Assembly: GCF_000600975.2 (NCBI RefSeq)
Contig: NZ_KK088652.1
Location: 62,001 to 126,000 of the forward strand
Direction of reading: 5' to 3'
Length of the DNA: 64,000 bases
DNA from: Limimaricola hongkongensis DSM 17492
GTDB taxonomy: Bacteria; Pseudomonadota; Alphaproteobacteria; Rhodobacterales; Rhodobacteraceae
This document shows, piece by piece, positions 29,098 to 38,056 of this stretch. The notes beneath the pieces were generated by a model. It was not told the origin of the DNA and searched no databases. It saw nothing but the letters and a program-made list of their open reading frames with translations. Numbering within the stretch: position 1 is the stretch's first letter; each line of letters begins with the position of its first letter. Made by a program: the position numbers and the translations under genes.

Positions 29098-29110
29098 GGA
29101 CTGCTTCCCG

Positions 29111-30781
29111 ATGACTCGACCTGTCTCCATCCCGGCTTCGGCCGACACCGCCCGCATGCCGCTCGATCCCGAATGGTGGCGCGGGGCGGTGATCTACCAG
29201 ATCTATCCGCGCAGCTACCAGGATACGAATGGAGACGGCATCGGCGACCTGCAGGGCATCGTGCGGCGCCTGCCGCACATCGCCTCGCTGGGCGTCGATG
29301 CGATCTGGATTTCGCCCTTCTTCACCTCGCCGATGAAGGATTTCGGCTACGACGTCTCGGATTACTGCGACGTCGACCCGATGTTCGGCACGCTTTCGGA
29401 CTTCGACGCGGTGATCGAGACGGCGCATTCGCTGAACATCCGGGTGATGATCGACCTCGTGCTGTCGCACACCGCCGAGGCGCATCCGTGGTTCGTCGAA
29501 AGCCGCACGAGCCGCGACAACCCGAAGTCCGACTGGTATGTCTGGGCCGACGCCAAGGCGGATGGCACGCCGCCCAACAACTGGCTGTCGATCTTCGGCG
29601 GCTCGGCCTGGCAGTGGGACGGGCGGCGGATGCAGTACTACCTGCACAACTTCCTGACCAGCCAGCCCGACCTGAACTTCCACAACCCGGACGTCCAGGA
29701 GACGCTGCTCGACGTGGAGCGGTTCTGGCTCAAGCGCGGTGTCGACGGCTTCCGGCTCGACACGATCAATTTCTACTTCGCCGACAAGATGCTGCGCGAC
29801 AACCCGGCGCTGCCGCCCGAGCGGCGCAACGACTCCATCGCGCCGGGCGTGAACCCCTATAACTGGCAGGAGCACCTCTACTCCAAGAACCAGCCCGAAA
29901 ACCTCGATTTCCTCAAGCGGTTCCGCGCCGAGCTGGAGCCTTACGGCGCCGCCGCCGTGGGCGAGGTGGGCGACGCGCAGCGCGGTCTGGAAATCATGGC
30001 CGAATACACCTCGGGCGGGGACAAGGTGCAGATGTGCTATCCGTTCGAGATGCTGCAGCCGCCGCGGCTCACCGCCGCCGCCGCCGCCGACACCTTCTAC
30101 CGGCTGAGCCACGCCGCCCCCGACGCCTGGCCCTGCTGGTCCTATTCCAACCACGACGTGGAGCGGCATCCGAGCCGCTGGAAGCTGTCACCCGCGGCGG
30201 TTCGCGCCTATACCACCTTGCTGATGTGCCTGCGCGGATCGGTCTGTCTCTACCAGGGCGAGGAGCTCGGACTGCCCGAGGCCGAGGTGGCGTTCGAGGA
30301 TCTGCAGGATCCCTACGGCATCGAGTTCTGGCCCGAATACAAGGGCCGCGATGGCTGCCGCACCCCGATCGCCTGGACCGGAGAGGCGCCCCATGGCGGT
30401 TTTTCCGAGACGCGCCCGTGGCTGCCGGTGGCGCCCGCGCATCTGCCGCGCGCCGTGGCCGAGCAGGAGGCCGACCCCGACGCGATGCTGCATCATTACC
30501 GCCGCGCCATCGCGCTGCGCCACGATCACCCGGTGCTGGCCACCGGTGAGCATGACGGCGTGCATTCGCGCGGCGAGGTGGTGCATTTCGTGCGCCATGA
30601 CGCGAACGAGACGATTTTCTGCGCCTTCAACCTCGGGGAGGAGCCGGCGGAGGTGCCGCTTCCCGAAGGCGCCTGGGCCCCGATCGGTACCGATCTGGGG
30701 TCGGTGACGAAGGCCGAGAACGGGCTGGTCCATCTCGGCCCATGGCAATGCTGCCTGGCGCTGAAGCGACCGGCGGACTGA
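29111..30781 (+). CDS. aglA: Alpha-glucosidase, GH13
   Basis: A 556-residue cytoplasmic glycoside hydrolase family 13 enzyme (oligo-1,6-glucosidase/alpha-glucosidase group). Conserved regions are [19 protein letters not shown], the nucleophile aspartate in GFRLDTIN, the acid/base glutamate in AAVGEVGD and the third aspartate in [11 protein letters not shown]. It cleaves imported maltose, sucrose or similar sugars to glucose for Glk. The start at 29111 has GAGGA about ten bases upstream; ATG 29156, closer to the catalytic domain, is a possible alternative. It precedes aglK by 20 bases. Confidence 0.93.
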   Translation: MTRPVSIPASADTARMPLDPEWWRGAVIYQIYPRSYQDTNGDGIGDLQGIVRRLPHIASLGVDAIWISPFFTSPMKDFGYDVSDYCDVDPMFGTLSDFDAVIETAHSLNIRVMIDLVLSHTAEAHPWFVESRTSRDNPKSDWYVWADAKADGTPPNNWLSIFGGSAWQWDGRRMQYYLHNFLTSQPDLNFHNPDVQETLLDVERFWLKRGVDGFRLDTINFYFADKMLRDNPALPPERRNDSIAPGVNPYNWQEHLYSKNQPENLDFLKRFRAELEPYGAAAVGEVGDAQRGLEIMAEYTSGGDKVQMCYPFEMLQPPRLTAAAAADTFYRLSHAAPDAWPCWSYSNHDVERHPSRWKLSPAAVRAYTTLLMCLRGSVCLYQGEELGLPEAEVAFEDLQDPYGIEFWPEYKGRDGCRTPIAWTGEAPHGGFSETRPWLPVAPAHLPRAVAEQEADPDAMLHHYRRAIALRHDHPVLATGEHDGVHSRGEVVHFVRHDANETIFCAFNLGEEPAEVPLPEGAWAPIGTDLGSVTKAENGLVHLGPWQCCLALKRPAD

Positions 30782-30801
30782 GACGGAGCAGGGAGGAACC
30801 C

Positions 30802-31896
30802 ATGGCGGAACTCAAACTCAGGGACGTGGCCAAGACCTATGGCGGGTCGGTCGAGGTCCTGAAGAACATCGATCTGGAAATCGGCAAGGGCGAACTGGTC
30901 GTCTTCGTCGGTCCCTCCGGCTGCGGCAAGTCCACGCTCTTGCGGATGATCGCCGGGCTCGAGGAGATCTCCGGCGGCACGCTGGAGATCGACGGTCTGG
31001 TGGTCAACGACGTGCCGCCCGCGCAGCGCGGCATCGCCATGGTGTTCCAGTCCTACGCGCTCTACCCGCATATGACGGTGCGCGACAACATGGCCTTCGC
31101 CCTGAAGCTCGCCAAGAAGTCGAAGGAGGAGATCGACGCGGCGATCTCCAACGCCGCGCGTATCCTGCAGCTTGAACCCTATCTCGACCGCCTGCCCAAG
31201 GCGCTTTCGGGCGGGCAGCGGCAGCGGGTGGCCATCGGCCGGTCGATCGTGCGCGACCCGAAGGTCTATCTGTTCGACGAGCCGCTCTCGAACCTCGACG
31301 CGGCGCTGCGCGTGGCGACCCGGATCGAGATCGCCCAGCTCAAGGAGTCGATGCCCGACAGCACCATGATCTACGTCACCCACGACCAGGTGGAGGCGAT
31401 GACGCTGGCGACCCGCATCGTGGTTCTTGCCAACAAGGGCATCGCCCAGGTCGGCACCCCCTTGGAGCTTTACGAGCGGCCCGAGAACGAGTTCGTGGCG
31501 CAGTTCATCGGCTCCCCGGCGATGAACCTGCTGCCGGGCAAGATCACCGGCACGGGGGAGCGCACCACCGTCACGCTCGAAGGCGGCGGCACCGCGGTGT
31601 CGACGGTCTCCACCACCGAGGCCGACATGGGCAAGAGCGTCAATGTCGGCGTGCGGCCCGAGGACATGACCGAGGTCGAGCAGGGGGGCGAGTATCTCTT
31701 CGAGGGCAAGGTCGATTTCACCGAGTCGCTCGGTGAGGTGACGATCCTGTACTTTCAGAAGGTGAACGGCGCCGACCCGGTGATCGCCAAGCTGCCGGGC
31801 ATCCATGGCGACCTGCGCGGCCGCCACGTGCACATGACCGTCGCCCCCGAAAAGGTGCAGGTCTTCCATGAAGGGCGTTCGCTCTACTACCGCTGA
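30802..31896 (+). CDS. aglK: Alpha-glucoside ABC transporter ATP-binding protein
   Basis: A 364-residue MalK-like ATPase. The nucleotide-binding domain has Walker [11 protein letters not shown]-loop [13 protein letters not shown], signature [14 protein letters not shown], Walker [13 protein letters not shown] and the switch [10 protein letters not shown]. The C-terminal TOBE/regulatory domain (from about residue 235, with VGVRPEDM) is present. ATG 30802 follows GGGAGG. It closes the aglEFGAK operon and powers AglF/AglG. It ends 17 bases from the convergent ppx gene, with no clear terminator between them. Confidence 0.95.
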   Translation: MAELKLRDVAKTYGGSVEVLKNIDLEIGKGELVVFVGPSGCGKSTLLRMIAGLEEISGGTLEIDGLVVNDVPPAQRGIAMVFQSYALYPHMTVRDNMAFALKLAKKSKEEIDAAISNAARILQLEPYLDRLPKALSGGQRQRVAIGRSIVRDPKVYLFDEPLSNLDAALRVATRIEIAQLKESMPDSTMIYVTHDQVEAMTLATRIVVLANKGIAQVGTPLELYERPENEFVAQFIGSPAMNLLPGKITGTGERTTVTLEGGGTAVSTVSTTEADMGKSVNVGVRPEDMTEVEQGGEYLFEGKVDFTESLGEVTILYFQKVNGADPVIAKLPGIHGDLRGRHVHMTVAPEKVQVFHEGRSLYYR

Positions 31897-31913
31897 AGCC
31901 CTGTAGGGCGGGC

Positions 31914-33023
31914 TCAGTAGGGCCCGCCCTCCAGCACCCCGTCCGCGCTCATCTGCGCATAGAGCAGGCCTTCGCGCAGGCCGCGATCCGCGACCGAAAG
32001 CCGGTCCGTCGGCCACAGCCGCATCAGCGCCTGCAAGATCGCCGAACCCGACATGATAAGCGCCTGCCGGTCGCGGCCGATGCGCGGATCGTCGCGCCGC
32101 CCCTCGGGGCCGAGCGCGAGGTAATCGCGGATCACGGCGTCGATCTGGTCGGAGGTCATCCGCAGCCCATCGACCTTGTTGCGGTCGTAGCGCCGCAGGC
32201 CCAGATGACTCGCCGCGACGGTGGTGACGGTGCCCGAGGTGCCGATGATCTGGAACCCGTCGCGCGCCTGCTCGGAGGCCGATGGCGCGAAGCCCGACAG
32301 GTTCTCTTCGAAAAACCAGCTCATCAGCGCGAAGCGCGCCGCGTCGTCCTCCACGTCGTGGAACTGGTCGCGCAGCGTGGCCACGCCCAGCGGCACGGAA
32401 ATCCAGTCGACCACCTTGGCGGCGGCGAATGGGCCGGGGTCCTGTTTGAACCCCGAATGCAGCCGCATGATCGCGCCCGGTCGCTCGGGGCGGGGCACGT
32501 TCGACAGGTCGATCCAGACCAGCTCGGTCGAGCCGCCGCCGATATCGACCACGAGCAGTTGCTCGGTCTTGGTCGAGACCAGCGGCGCGCAGGAAATCAC
32601 GGCGAGCCGCGCCTCTTCCTCGGGGCGGATCACGTCGAGCCGGAGCCCGGTTTCGCGCTGCACCTGCGCGAGAAAGGCGCGGCCGTTCTTGGCCCGGCGG
32701 CAGGCCTCGGTCGCCACCAGCCGCATCCGGCGCACACCGTGTTTCTGCAGCTTTTGCCGACAGATGCGGATCGCGCCGATGGTGCGGTTCATCGAGGCAC
32801 GCGAAAGCCGGCCCGTCTGTTCGAGCCCGTGGCCCAGCTGGACCGTCTTCGAGAAACTGTCGACCACGTGGAACTGGCTGCCCTTGGGCTGGGCAATCAG
32901 CATCCGACAGCTGTTTGTACCGAGATCAAGCGCGGCATAGAGCGTCGCCTGATCCGGGGATGGCGCGGGGGATCTCACCGCTTTCGGGAACGCGCCCGCA
33001 CCGTCGGGACGCATGGGCGCCAT
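31914..33023 (-). CDS. Ppx/GppA family exopolyphosphatase or pppGpp phosphohydrolase
   Basis: A 369-residue ASKHA-fold phosphatase. Motifs are ALDLGTNSCRMLIA, VVDIGGGSTELVWI and IGTSGTVTTVAASHLG. The lack of the C-terminal HD-like domain of E. coli Ppx makes it the short alphaproteobacterial form that usually sits next to rlmE. Here rlmE is 2.7 kb away and the one-carbon operon lies between, transcribed the other way from ppx. ATG 33023 is preceded by GGAGGG at 7 bases; an upstream TTG at 33038 is less likely. Whether it acts on polyphosphate or pppGpp cannot be read from sequence. Confidence 0.88.
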   Translation of the reverse strand: MAPMRPDGAGAFPKAVRSPAPSPDQATLYAALDLGTNSCRMLIAQPKGSQFHVVDSFSKTVQLGHGLEQTGRLSRASMNRTIGAIRICRQKLQKHGVRRMRLVATEACRRAKNGRAFLAQVQRETGLRLDVIRPEEEARLAVISCAPLVSTKTEQLLVVDIGGGSTELVWIDLSNVPRPERPGAIMRLHSGFKQDPGPFAAAKVVDWISVPLGVATLRDQFHDVEDDAARFALMSWFFEENLSGFAPSASEQARDGFQIIGTSGTVTTVAASHLGLRRYDRNKVDGLRMTSDQIDAVIRDYLALGPEGRRDDPRIGRDRQALIMSGSAILQALMRLWPTDRLSVADRGLREGLLYAQMSADGVLEGGPY

Positions 33024-33272
33024 GAACACGCCCTCCAATATCGAGTTGAATCAAGGGTAGGGGTTGCATGGTTCCGGCGCAAGCGCCGCGATGGGGCGGA
33101 TCGCAACGTCGCTCATCACGATCATGGGGATTTCGGGGGTTTGCGGCTCTGGCCCCCTTGCGCCGCCCCTGCGACAAGGGGGGCGCGTCGCGCCGCGCGC
33201 TCAGGATGTCGAATTCCGACCCTGACGCAAGGGCGCGCCGCGATATCAGCGTCTGTGAGGAAAGGACCCGCA
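33024..33272. other. Divergent control region of ppx and the one-carbon operon
   Basis: No gene is visible in these 249 bases. An inverted repeat CCCCCTTG/CAAGGGGG (33153-33160 with 33175-33182) is the only clear structure. SAH and SAM-II riboswitch signatures were looked for because of the downstream methionine-related genes, and none was recognised by eye. Confidence 0.4.
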
Positions 33273-33569
33273 ATGCCCGAGATCACGCTCGTATACTGGC
33301 GCGACATGCCCGCGCAGGTGATCGTCGGCCGCGGCCGGCGCGGCACCAAGATCCCGCTCGCCGAGCGGTTCGAGCAGGCGATCGACCGCGCCGCGATGAA
33401 ATCGGGCGCGGCGGGCACCGACGATTACCTCGCCGAATGGCGCAAGGCGCCATGGGGCGAGATCGAGGGCACGCCCGAAGAGGCCGCGCGCATCGCGGCC
33501 CAGCGGGTCGAGGCCGAATACGACACGGCGCGTCTGCGCGCGCTGATCGACAATCACGGGCGCGAATGA
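33273..33569 (+). CDS. Small 'virulence factor' family protein linked to one-carbon genes
   Basis: A 98-residue soluble protein opening with MPEITLVYWRDMPAQVIVG and containing an RRGTKIPLAERFEQAIDRAA stretch, then acidic helices. It resembles proteins annotated in roseobacters simply as 'virulence factor', a label that carries no functional evidence. It has a good AGGAAAGGA site and lies 23 bases before the MetF-like gene, so it belongs to the same operon as a folate reductase and a methyl-THF methyltransferase. A role as an accessory subunit or chaperone of that pathway is inferred from position only. Confidence 0.75.
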   Translation: MPEITLVYWRDMPAQVIVGRGRRGTKIPLAERFEQAIDRAAMKSGAAGTDDYLAEWRKAPWGEIEGTPEEAARIAAQRVEAEYDTARLRALIDNHGRE

Positions 33570-33592
33570 CCCGCGCCCTCAAGGAGGTGCTG

Positions 33593-34504
33593 ATGTCCCT
33601 GTTGACCTTCCGCCGCGCGGCTCCCGCGCCCGCCATGCCGGGCGGCGATTTCACCGCCCGCGCCTCGATCGAGGTGATGCCGCGCACCGCGGCCAAGGTC
33701 GACAGTTTCCGCGCGATCCTTCCCGAGGGCACCCGCGTCTACATCGCCCATATCGACGGCACCCCGATCGAGGAAATGGTCGCGACGGCGGCGCGCATCG
33801 CGTCTGAAGGCTTCGCGGTCATGCCGCATTTCCCGGCCCGCAGCATCGAAAGCCGCGCCCAGCTCGGCGACTGGATCGCCCGCTACCAGGGCGAGGCGGG
33901 GGTGACCGAGGGGCTGGTGCTGGCGGGCGGCATCGCGCAGCCGCGCGGCGAATTTCACTCCTCGATGCAGCTTCTCGAAACCGGCGCTTTCGATGCGGCG
34001 GGCTTCGACCGCCTGCACGTGGCGGGCCATCCCGAGGGCAACCGCGACATCGACCCCGATGGCGGCGACGCCGTGGTGCGCGACGCGCTGCGCTGGAAGC
34101 AGGACTTCGCGAACCGCAGCGATGCGCGCATGGCGCTGGTCACGCAGTTCGTCTTCGACGCGGCGCCGGTGATCGGCTGGGCCCGCACGATCCGCGCGGC
34201 GGGCATCGACCTGCCGGTGCATGTCGGTCTCGCCGGGCCGGCCAAGCTGCAGACGCTGATCAAGTACGCCATGGCCTGCGGGGTCGGACCGTCGCTGAAG
34301 GTGTTGCAGAAACGGGCGATGGACGTCAGCAAGCTTCTCGTGCCCTATGCGCCCGACGACATCGCCGCCGCGCTGGAACACGCCCGTGCCGCCGAGCCCG
34401 GTCTCGGGCTGGAACAGGCGCATCTCTTCCCGCTGGGCGGCATCAATGCCAGCGCCGAATGGCTGGCCGCGCGCCACCCCGCGTCCCGCATCGCGGCCAA
34501 TTGA
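33593..34504 (+). CDS. Methylenetetrahydrofolate reductase-like (MetF family) protein
   Basis: A 303-residue TIM-barrel flavoprotein of the MTHFR family. The family glutamate appears in ASIEVMPRTAAKV (the place of FEFFPP in MetF), the folate region glutamine in VTQFVFDAAPVIGW, and GLAGPAKLQTLIKYAMACGVG resembles the FAD/folate loop. It is more divergent than standard MetF, so it may be a specialised reductase supplying 5-methyl-THF to the corrinoid system encoded next to it. AAGGAGG precedes the ATG at 33593. The methyltransferase gene follows after 36 bases. Confidence 0.85.
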   Translation: MSLLTFRRAAPAPAMPGGDFTARASIEVMPRTAAKVDSFRAILPEGTRVYIAHIDGTPIEEMVATAARIASEGFAVMPHFPARSIESRAQLGDWIARYQGEAGVTEGLVLAGGIAQPRGEFHSSMQLLETGAFDAAGFDRLHVAGHPEGNRDIDPDGGDAVVRDALRWKQDFANRSDARMALVTQFVFDAAPVIGWARTIRAAGIDLPVHVGLAGPAKLQTLIKYAMACGVGPSLKVLQKRAMDVSKLLVPYAPDDIAAALEHARAAEPGLGLEQAHLFPLGGINASAEWLAARHPASRIAAN

Positions 34505-34540
34505 GATTTTCGGCCAATCGGCCAAAGACAAGGATGAAGA

Positions 34541-35596
34541 ATGACCCGTACGATCGTTGAATCGAAAACGAAAACCGCGATCATCGGCTTTGATCAGCCG
34601 TTCTGCGTGATTGGTGAGCGGATCAACCCCACGGGGCGGAAGAAGCTCGCCGCGGAACTCGAGGCGGGCGATTTTTCGACCGTGGAAAAGGATGCCATCG
34701 CGCAGGTCGCCTGCGGCGCCACCATGCTCGATGTGAACGCGGGCGTGGTCTACAACTCCAACCCCAATCCCAACGAGACCGAGCCGCCGCTCATGACGAA
34801 GATGATCGAGCTGGTGCAGGGGCTGGTCGACGTGCCGCTGTGCATCGACAGCTCGGTCCCGGCGGCGCTCGAAGCCGGTCTTGCCGCGGCGCAGGGGCGA
34901 CCGCTCCTGAACTCGGTGACGGGCGAGGAAGACCGGCTGGAGCTCGTCCTGCCGCTGGTCAAGAAATACAATGTGCCGGTGGTGGCGATCTCCAACGATG
35001 ACACCGGCATCTCCGAGGACCCCGACGTGCGCTTCGCGGTCGCCAAGAAGATCGTCGAGCGCGCCGCCGATTTCGGCATTCCCGCGCATGACATCGTGGT
35101 CGATCCGCTGGTGATGCCGATCGGCGCGATGGCGACCGCCGGGCTCCAGGTCTTTGCCCTCGTGCGCCGCCTGCGCGACGAGCTGGGGGTCAACACCACC
35201 TGCGGCGCGTCGAACATCTCCTTTGGCTTGCCCAACCGGCACGGCATCAACAACGCCTTCCTGCCGATGGCGATGGCCTCGGGCATGACCTCGGCCATTA
35301 TGAACCCCTGCGCGCTGCCGACCCCGCTGTCGAAGATCGCGGAGAAAAAGGCCGAGCTGGAGGCCGCGGGCATCGTCATCCCCGAAGGCATGGATGACGA
35401 GACCTTCTGCCGCCTGATGGGAATCGGCAGCCGCGAGTCCCGGCCGGGCGGAGAGATGAGCGCGATCCGCGCCGCCAACTTCCTGACCGACAACGATCCC
35501 TCTGGTGCCGAGTGGATCCGCTTCAACCGTCCGCCCGGCGTGCCCGGCGAGGGGCGCGGCGGGCGCGATGGCGGCCGGCGTCGTCGGCGGGCCTGA
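34541..35596 (+). CDS. Methyltetrahydrofolate:corrinoid methyltransferase (pterin-binding unit)
   Basis: A 351-residue pterin-binding-fold methyltransferase like the folate domain of MetH, AcsE and MtgA. Signatures are FCVIGERINPTGRKKLA, ATMLDVNAGVV, PLCIDSSVPAALEAGL, ISNDDTGIS and the C-terminal-side TTCGASNISFGLPNR. It would move the methyl group of 5-methyl-THF to Co(I) of a separate B12 protein. No canonical full-length MetH is in the window; in Phaeobacter inhibens a comparable protein is one part of a split methionine synthase. It ends in a Gly/Arg tail (GRGGRDGGRRRRRA) like those of the activator at 13964-16009 and the homocysteine unit at 57667-58680. It is third in its operon. Confidence 0.88.
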   Translation: MTRTIVESKTKTAIIGFDQPFCVIGERINPTGRKKLAAELEAGDFSTVEKDAIAQVACGATMLDVNAGVVYNSNPNPNETEPPLMTKMIELVQGLVDVPLCIDSSVPAALEAGLAAAQGRPLLNSVTGEEDRLELVLPLVKKYNVPVVAISNDDTGISEDPDVRFAVAKKIVERAADFGIPAHDIVVDPLVMPIGAMATAGLQVFALVRRLRDELGVNTTCGASNISFGLPNRHGINNAFLPMAMASGMTSAIMNPCALPTPLSKIAEKKAELEAAGIVIPEGMDDETFCRLMGIGSRESRPGGEMSAIRAANFLTDNDPSGAEWIRFNRPPGVPGEGRGGRDGGRRRRRA

Positions 35597-35609
35597 ACGC
35601 GGCGCGGCT

Positions 35610-35636
35610 TGCGTATTTGTGGAATGGTGAAAAGGG
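35610..35636 (+). repeat. Dispersed intergenic repeat, copy 4
   Basis: TGCGTATTTGTGGAATGG plus TGAAAAGGG lies 13 bases after the methyltransferase stop and before rlmE. It matches copies 1 and 3 at nearly all positions and has the same orientation relative to the preceding gene as copies 1 and 2. Confidence 0.7.
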
Positions 35637-35697
35637 CAGGGCTTGCCCCGTCACCCCCGCTTGGCATAGTCGGGGTCTCTGATCAGGAGACCCCGGC

Positions 35698-36447
35698 ATG
35701 GCCAAGACACCCAAGAAGCCCGGCGCGAGCACCGGCAACACCTCGGGGCGCGGGCAACGCGACCTGACCGTCAAGGTCAAGACCGCGCGCGGCCGCAAGA
35801 TGAGCTCCAAGCTCTGGCTGGAGCGGCAGCTCAACGACCCTTACGTGAAGCGCGCCAAGGCCGAGGGCTATCGTGGCCGCGCCGCCTACAAGATCATCGA
35901 GCTCGACGACAAGTTCCGCTTTCTCGTGCCGGGCGCCCGCGTGGTCGATCTGGGCTGCGCGCCCGGCGGCTGGAGCCAGGTCGCCGTGGCGCGGGTCAAC
36001 GCGCTCGGTGCGAAATCGGGCAAGGCGGTTGGCACGGTGCTGGGCGTCGACCTGCAGGAGGTGGAGCCGATCGCGGGCGCAGAGCTGCATCAGCTCGACT
36101 TCATGGAGGACGACGCCGACCTCAAGGTGAAGGACTGGCTTGGCGGCGGTGCCGACGTGGTGATGTCCGACATGGCGGCCTCGGCCTCGGGCCACAAGCA
36201 GACCGACCACCTGCGCATCATCGCGCTGTGCGAGGCCGCCGCCCATTTTGCCTTCGACGTGCTGAGCCCCGGCGGCACCTTCGTCGCCAAGGTGCTCGCG
36301 GGCGGCGCCGAAGGCAGCCTGCAGCAGATCCTCAAGCAGAAATTCGAGAAGGTGCAGAACGTCAAGCCGCCCGCCTCCCGCTCGGACAGCTCCGAAAAAT
36401 TCGTGATCGCGACCGGTTACAAGGGCCAGGACGAGGACGACCGGTAG
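35698..36447 (+). CDS. rlmE: 23S rRNA (uridine-2552-2'-O)-methyltransferase
   Basis: A 249-residue RlmE/FtsJ enzyme that methylates U2552 of 23S rRNA during late 50S assembly. The SAM motif is [16 protein letters not shown], the catalytic region [16 protein letters not shown] and the lysine of the KDKE tetrad in FVAKVLAGG. An N-terminal extension of about 30 residues rich in Lys, Gly and Arg ([16 protein letters not shown]) precedes the family core and probably binds rRNA. It stands alone after the one-carbon operon, separated by the repeat copy. Confidence 0.95.
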   Translation: MAKTPKKPGASTGNTSGRGQRDLTVKVKTARGRKMSSKLWLERQLNDPYVKRAKAEGYRGRAAYKIIELDDKFRFLVPGARVVDLGCAPGGWSQVAVARVNALGAKSGKAVGTVLGVDLQEVEPIAGAELHQLDFMEDDADLKVKDWLGGGADVVMSDMAASASGHKQTDHLRIIALCEAAAHFAFDVLSPGGTFVAKVLAGGAEGSLQQILKQKFEKVQNVKPPASRSDSSEKFVIATGYKGQDEDDR

Positions 36448-36673
36448 CAAGCCCGGCCCGCCTGTGACGGATTGTCCCGGCGGGTCTTCTGTCGCGGGCG
36501 GCCAGGCCTGCTGTCGGCCAGAATGGCGACGGGATCGGCGCTGCGTGCCGGCACGACAGGACATGTCGTTACGGCATGAAACATGGCCTGACCCTGCCAG
36601 GAGCGACGGCCACGCTTTGCGTGGCGCCGGGATATCGGCCGGGGGGTTCTGCGCCTGCGCGGCAGGCGGCAGC

Positions 36674-37579
36674 TCACTCGCTCCAACCCGCGTGACCGGC
36701 CAGGCGGGTGATCAGGAAATCCATGAAGATTCGCGTCTTCGGTGTCAGAACGTTGGTGCGCGGATAGACCAGCCAGAGCACCGAGCGGTCGTTCATCTTC
36801 CATTCGGGCAGCACCCGGACCAGCCGGCCCGCCGCGATCTCGTGGGCGACGTTCCACAGCGAATTCATCGACAGCCCGGCCCCGGCGAGGGTGGCCTCGC
36901 GCTGCGCGTCGCCGTCATCCATGATGGCGCGACAGATCATGCATGCGGGGTCGAGCACGGCCATCCCTGCGGCGGCATTCACCAGCTCCCGTGGTTCGAG
37001 AGTGCTCCAGGCGATGAGCCGGTGACCTGCCAGCTCCGCTGGCGTGGTCGGGGTGCCATGCGTCTCGAGATAGCCCGGCGAGGCGCAAAGAACGCGGGTG
37101 TCGTCGGCGAGCTTGCGCCCCTTGAGACTGCTGTCGCTCAACGGACCGCTGCGCAGCGCGAGGTCGAAGCTGCCCTCGATCGCGTCGAAGCGCGTGTCGG
37201 ACAGGCGCAAATCGAGCGTGAGGTCGGGATAGAGGTCGTGGAACTGGGGCAGCAGCGGCATGATGTGCAGTTGCGCGAAGCTGCTCGGCGCGGCGAAGCG
37301 CAGCGTCCCCTTCGGTCCGGCATCGCTGCCCCCGAGCGCCGCGCGGGCGGCATCGGCCTGCGCGAGGATCTCGCGGGCATAGGGCAGGAAATCCGAGCCC
37401 TCCAGTGACAGCGAAACCTTGCGGGTGGTGCGGCGCAGAAGCTCCGCGCCGAGCTCCTGCTCCAGCTTGGCAAGGCGCGCGCTCGCGACGGCGGGGGCAA
37501 GGCCCAGCTCACGTCCGGCGGCAGAGATGTTGAGCCGTTCGGCCGCCATCACGAAAAGACGCAGGTTGTCGGTGTTCAT
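36674..37579 (-). CDS. LysR family transcriptional regulator
   Basis: A 301-residue LysR protein. The winged helix-turn-helix (MNTDNLRLFVMAAERLNISA, then LGLAPAVASARLAKLEQEL) is followed by a periplasmic-binding-like effector domain. It resembles the large CrgA/DsdC-like subgroup next to oxidoreductases. It is divergent from the alcohol dehydrogenase-like gene across 477 bases, which still hold the wreck of an SDR gene. The usual LysR pattern would be control of that neighbour. The start at ATG 37579 is preferred to TTG 37588; neither has a strong ribosome site. Confidence 0.88.
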   Translation of the reverse strand: MNTDNLRLFVMAAERLNISAAGRELGLAPAVASARLAKLEQELGAELLRRTTRKVSLSLEGSDFLPYAREILAQADAARAALGGSDAGPKGTLRFAAPSSFAQLHIMPLLPQFHDLYPDLTLDLRLSDTRFDAIEGSFDLALRSGPLSDSSLKGRKLADDTRVLCASPGYLETHGTPTTPAELAGHRLIAWSTLEPRELVNAAAGMAVLDPACMICRAIMDDGDAQREATLAGAGLSMNSLWNVAHEIAAGRLVRVLPEWKMNDRSVLWLVYPRTNVLTPKTRIFMDFLITRLAGHAGWSE

Positions 37580-37764
37580 TCCATGCAATTCCGGGAAGCT
37601 GAACAGATAGAGCGACGGGTTTCTGCGGGGCTTGAAAGGCGCATGTCCCGATCATGCAGGCAGCGCGCGGCCGCTCCGGCCGGCTGTGCTGTCGCTCTTT
37701 CGGGGCGCGCCGGACGGGGGGCGGCCAGCATCGCCAACTGGCCCGGCTCGTCCATGCAAGCTGA

Positions 37765-37950
37765 GGAGGCCCGGCGCTCAAGGTCATCCTGATCGCCTGC
37801 GCGACCGGCGGCCTTGGCCCGTGATCCGGCACTCGCCTCGCCGCCGAAGGACACATCGCCCTGCTGCAAGGGGGCCGCGACGAAACGCTGGTGGCCGACG
37901 CCATGTCCGCGATCCGGGATCTCGCAGGAAAAGGCAGACGTGTTCGATCC
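37765..37950 (+). pseudogene. Decayed N-terminal fragment of a short-chain dehydrogenase/reductase
   Basis: In one frame this reads KVILIACATGGLGP, a stop codon (37822-37824), then SGTRLAAEGHIALLQGGRD and MSAIRDLAG. This matches the Rossmann opening of SDR enzymes (VTGATGGLG, then RLAAEGH and GRDE) but has an in-frame stop, no start codon, a changed TGxxxGxG motif and no downstream catalytic YxxxK. It lies between a LysR gene and an MDR oxidoreductase gene, a common setting for SDR genes. The rest of the gene appears deleted before 38000. Confidence 0.65.
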
Positions 37951-38020
37951 GGCGATTATATGCATTTTCGGAAAACTGAAATCAGAATCGCCCATATTAC
38001 ACGACTATCCGCGCAAATGT

Positions 38021-38038
38021 ATCTCGGGGCAACGAGAT
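38021..38038. promoter_or_regulatory. Inverted repeat upstream of the MDR oxidoreductase
   Basis: ATCTCG-GGGCAA-CGAGAT is a perfect 6-6-6 inverted repeat, ending 18 bases before the next gene's ATG and just before its ribosome site. It lies in a locally AT-rich stretch (37950-38045). It could be a repressor operator or a leader hairpin. Confidence 0.45.
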
Positions 38039-38056
38039 CTTGATATGGAGCTTCCG

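Noticed and set aside
33024..33272. SAM or SAH riboswitch before the one-carbon operon
   Set aside because: The conserved core sequences of the known classes were not recognisable; only a simple inverted repeat is present.
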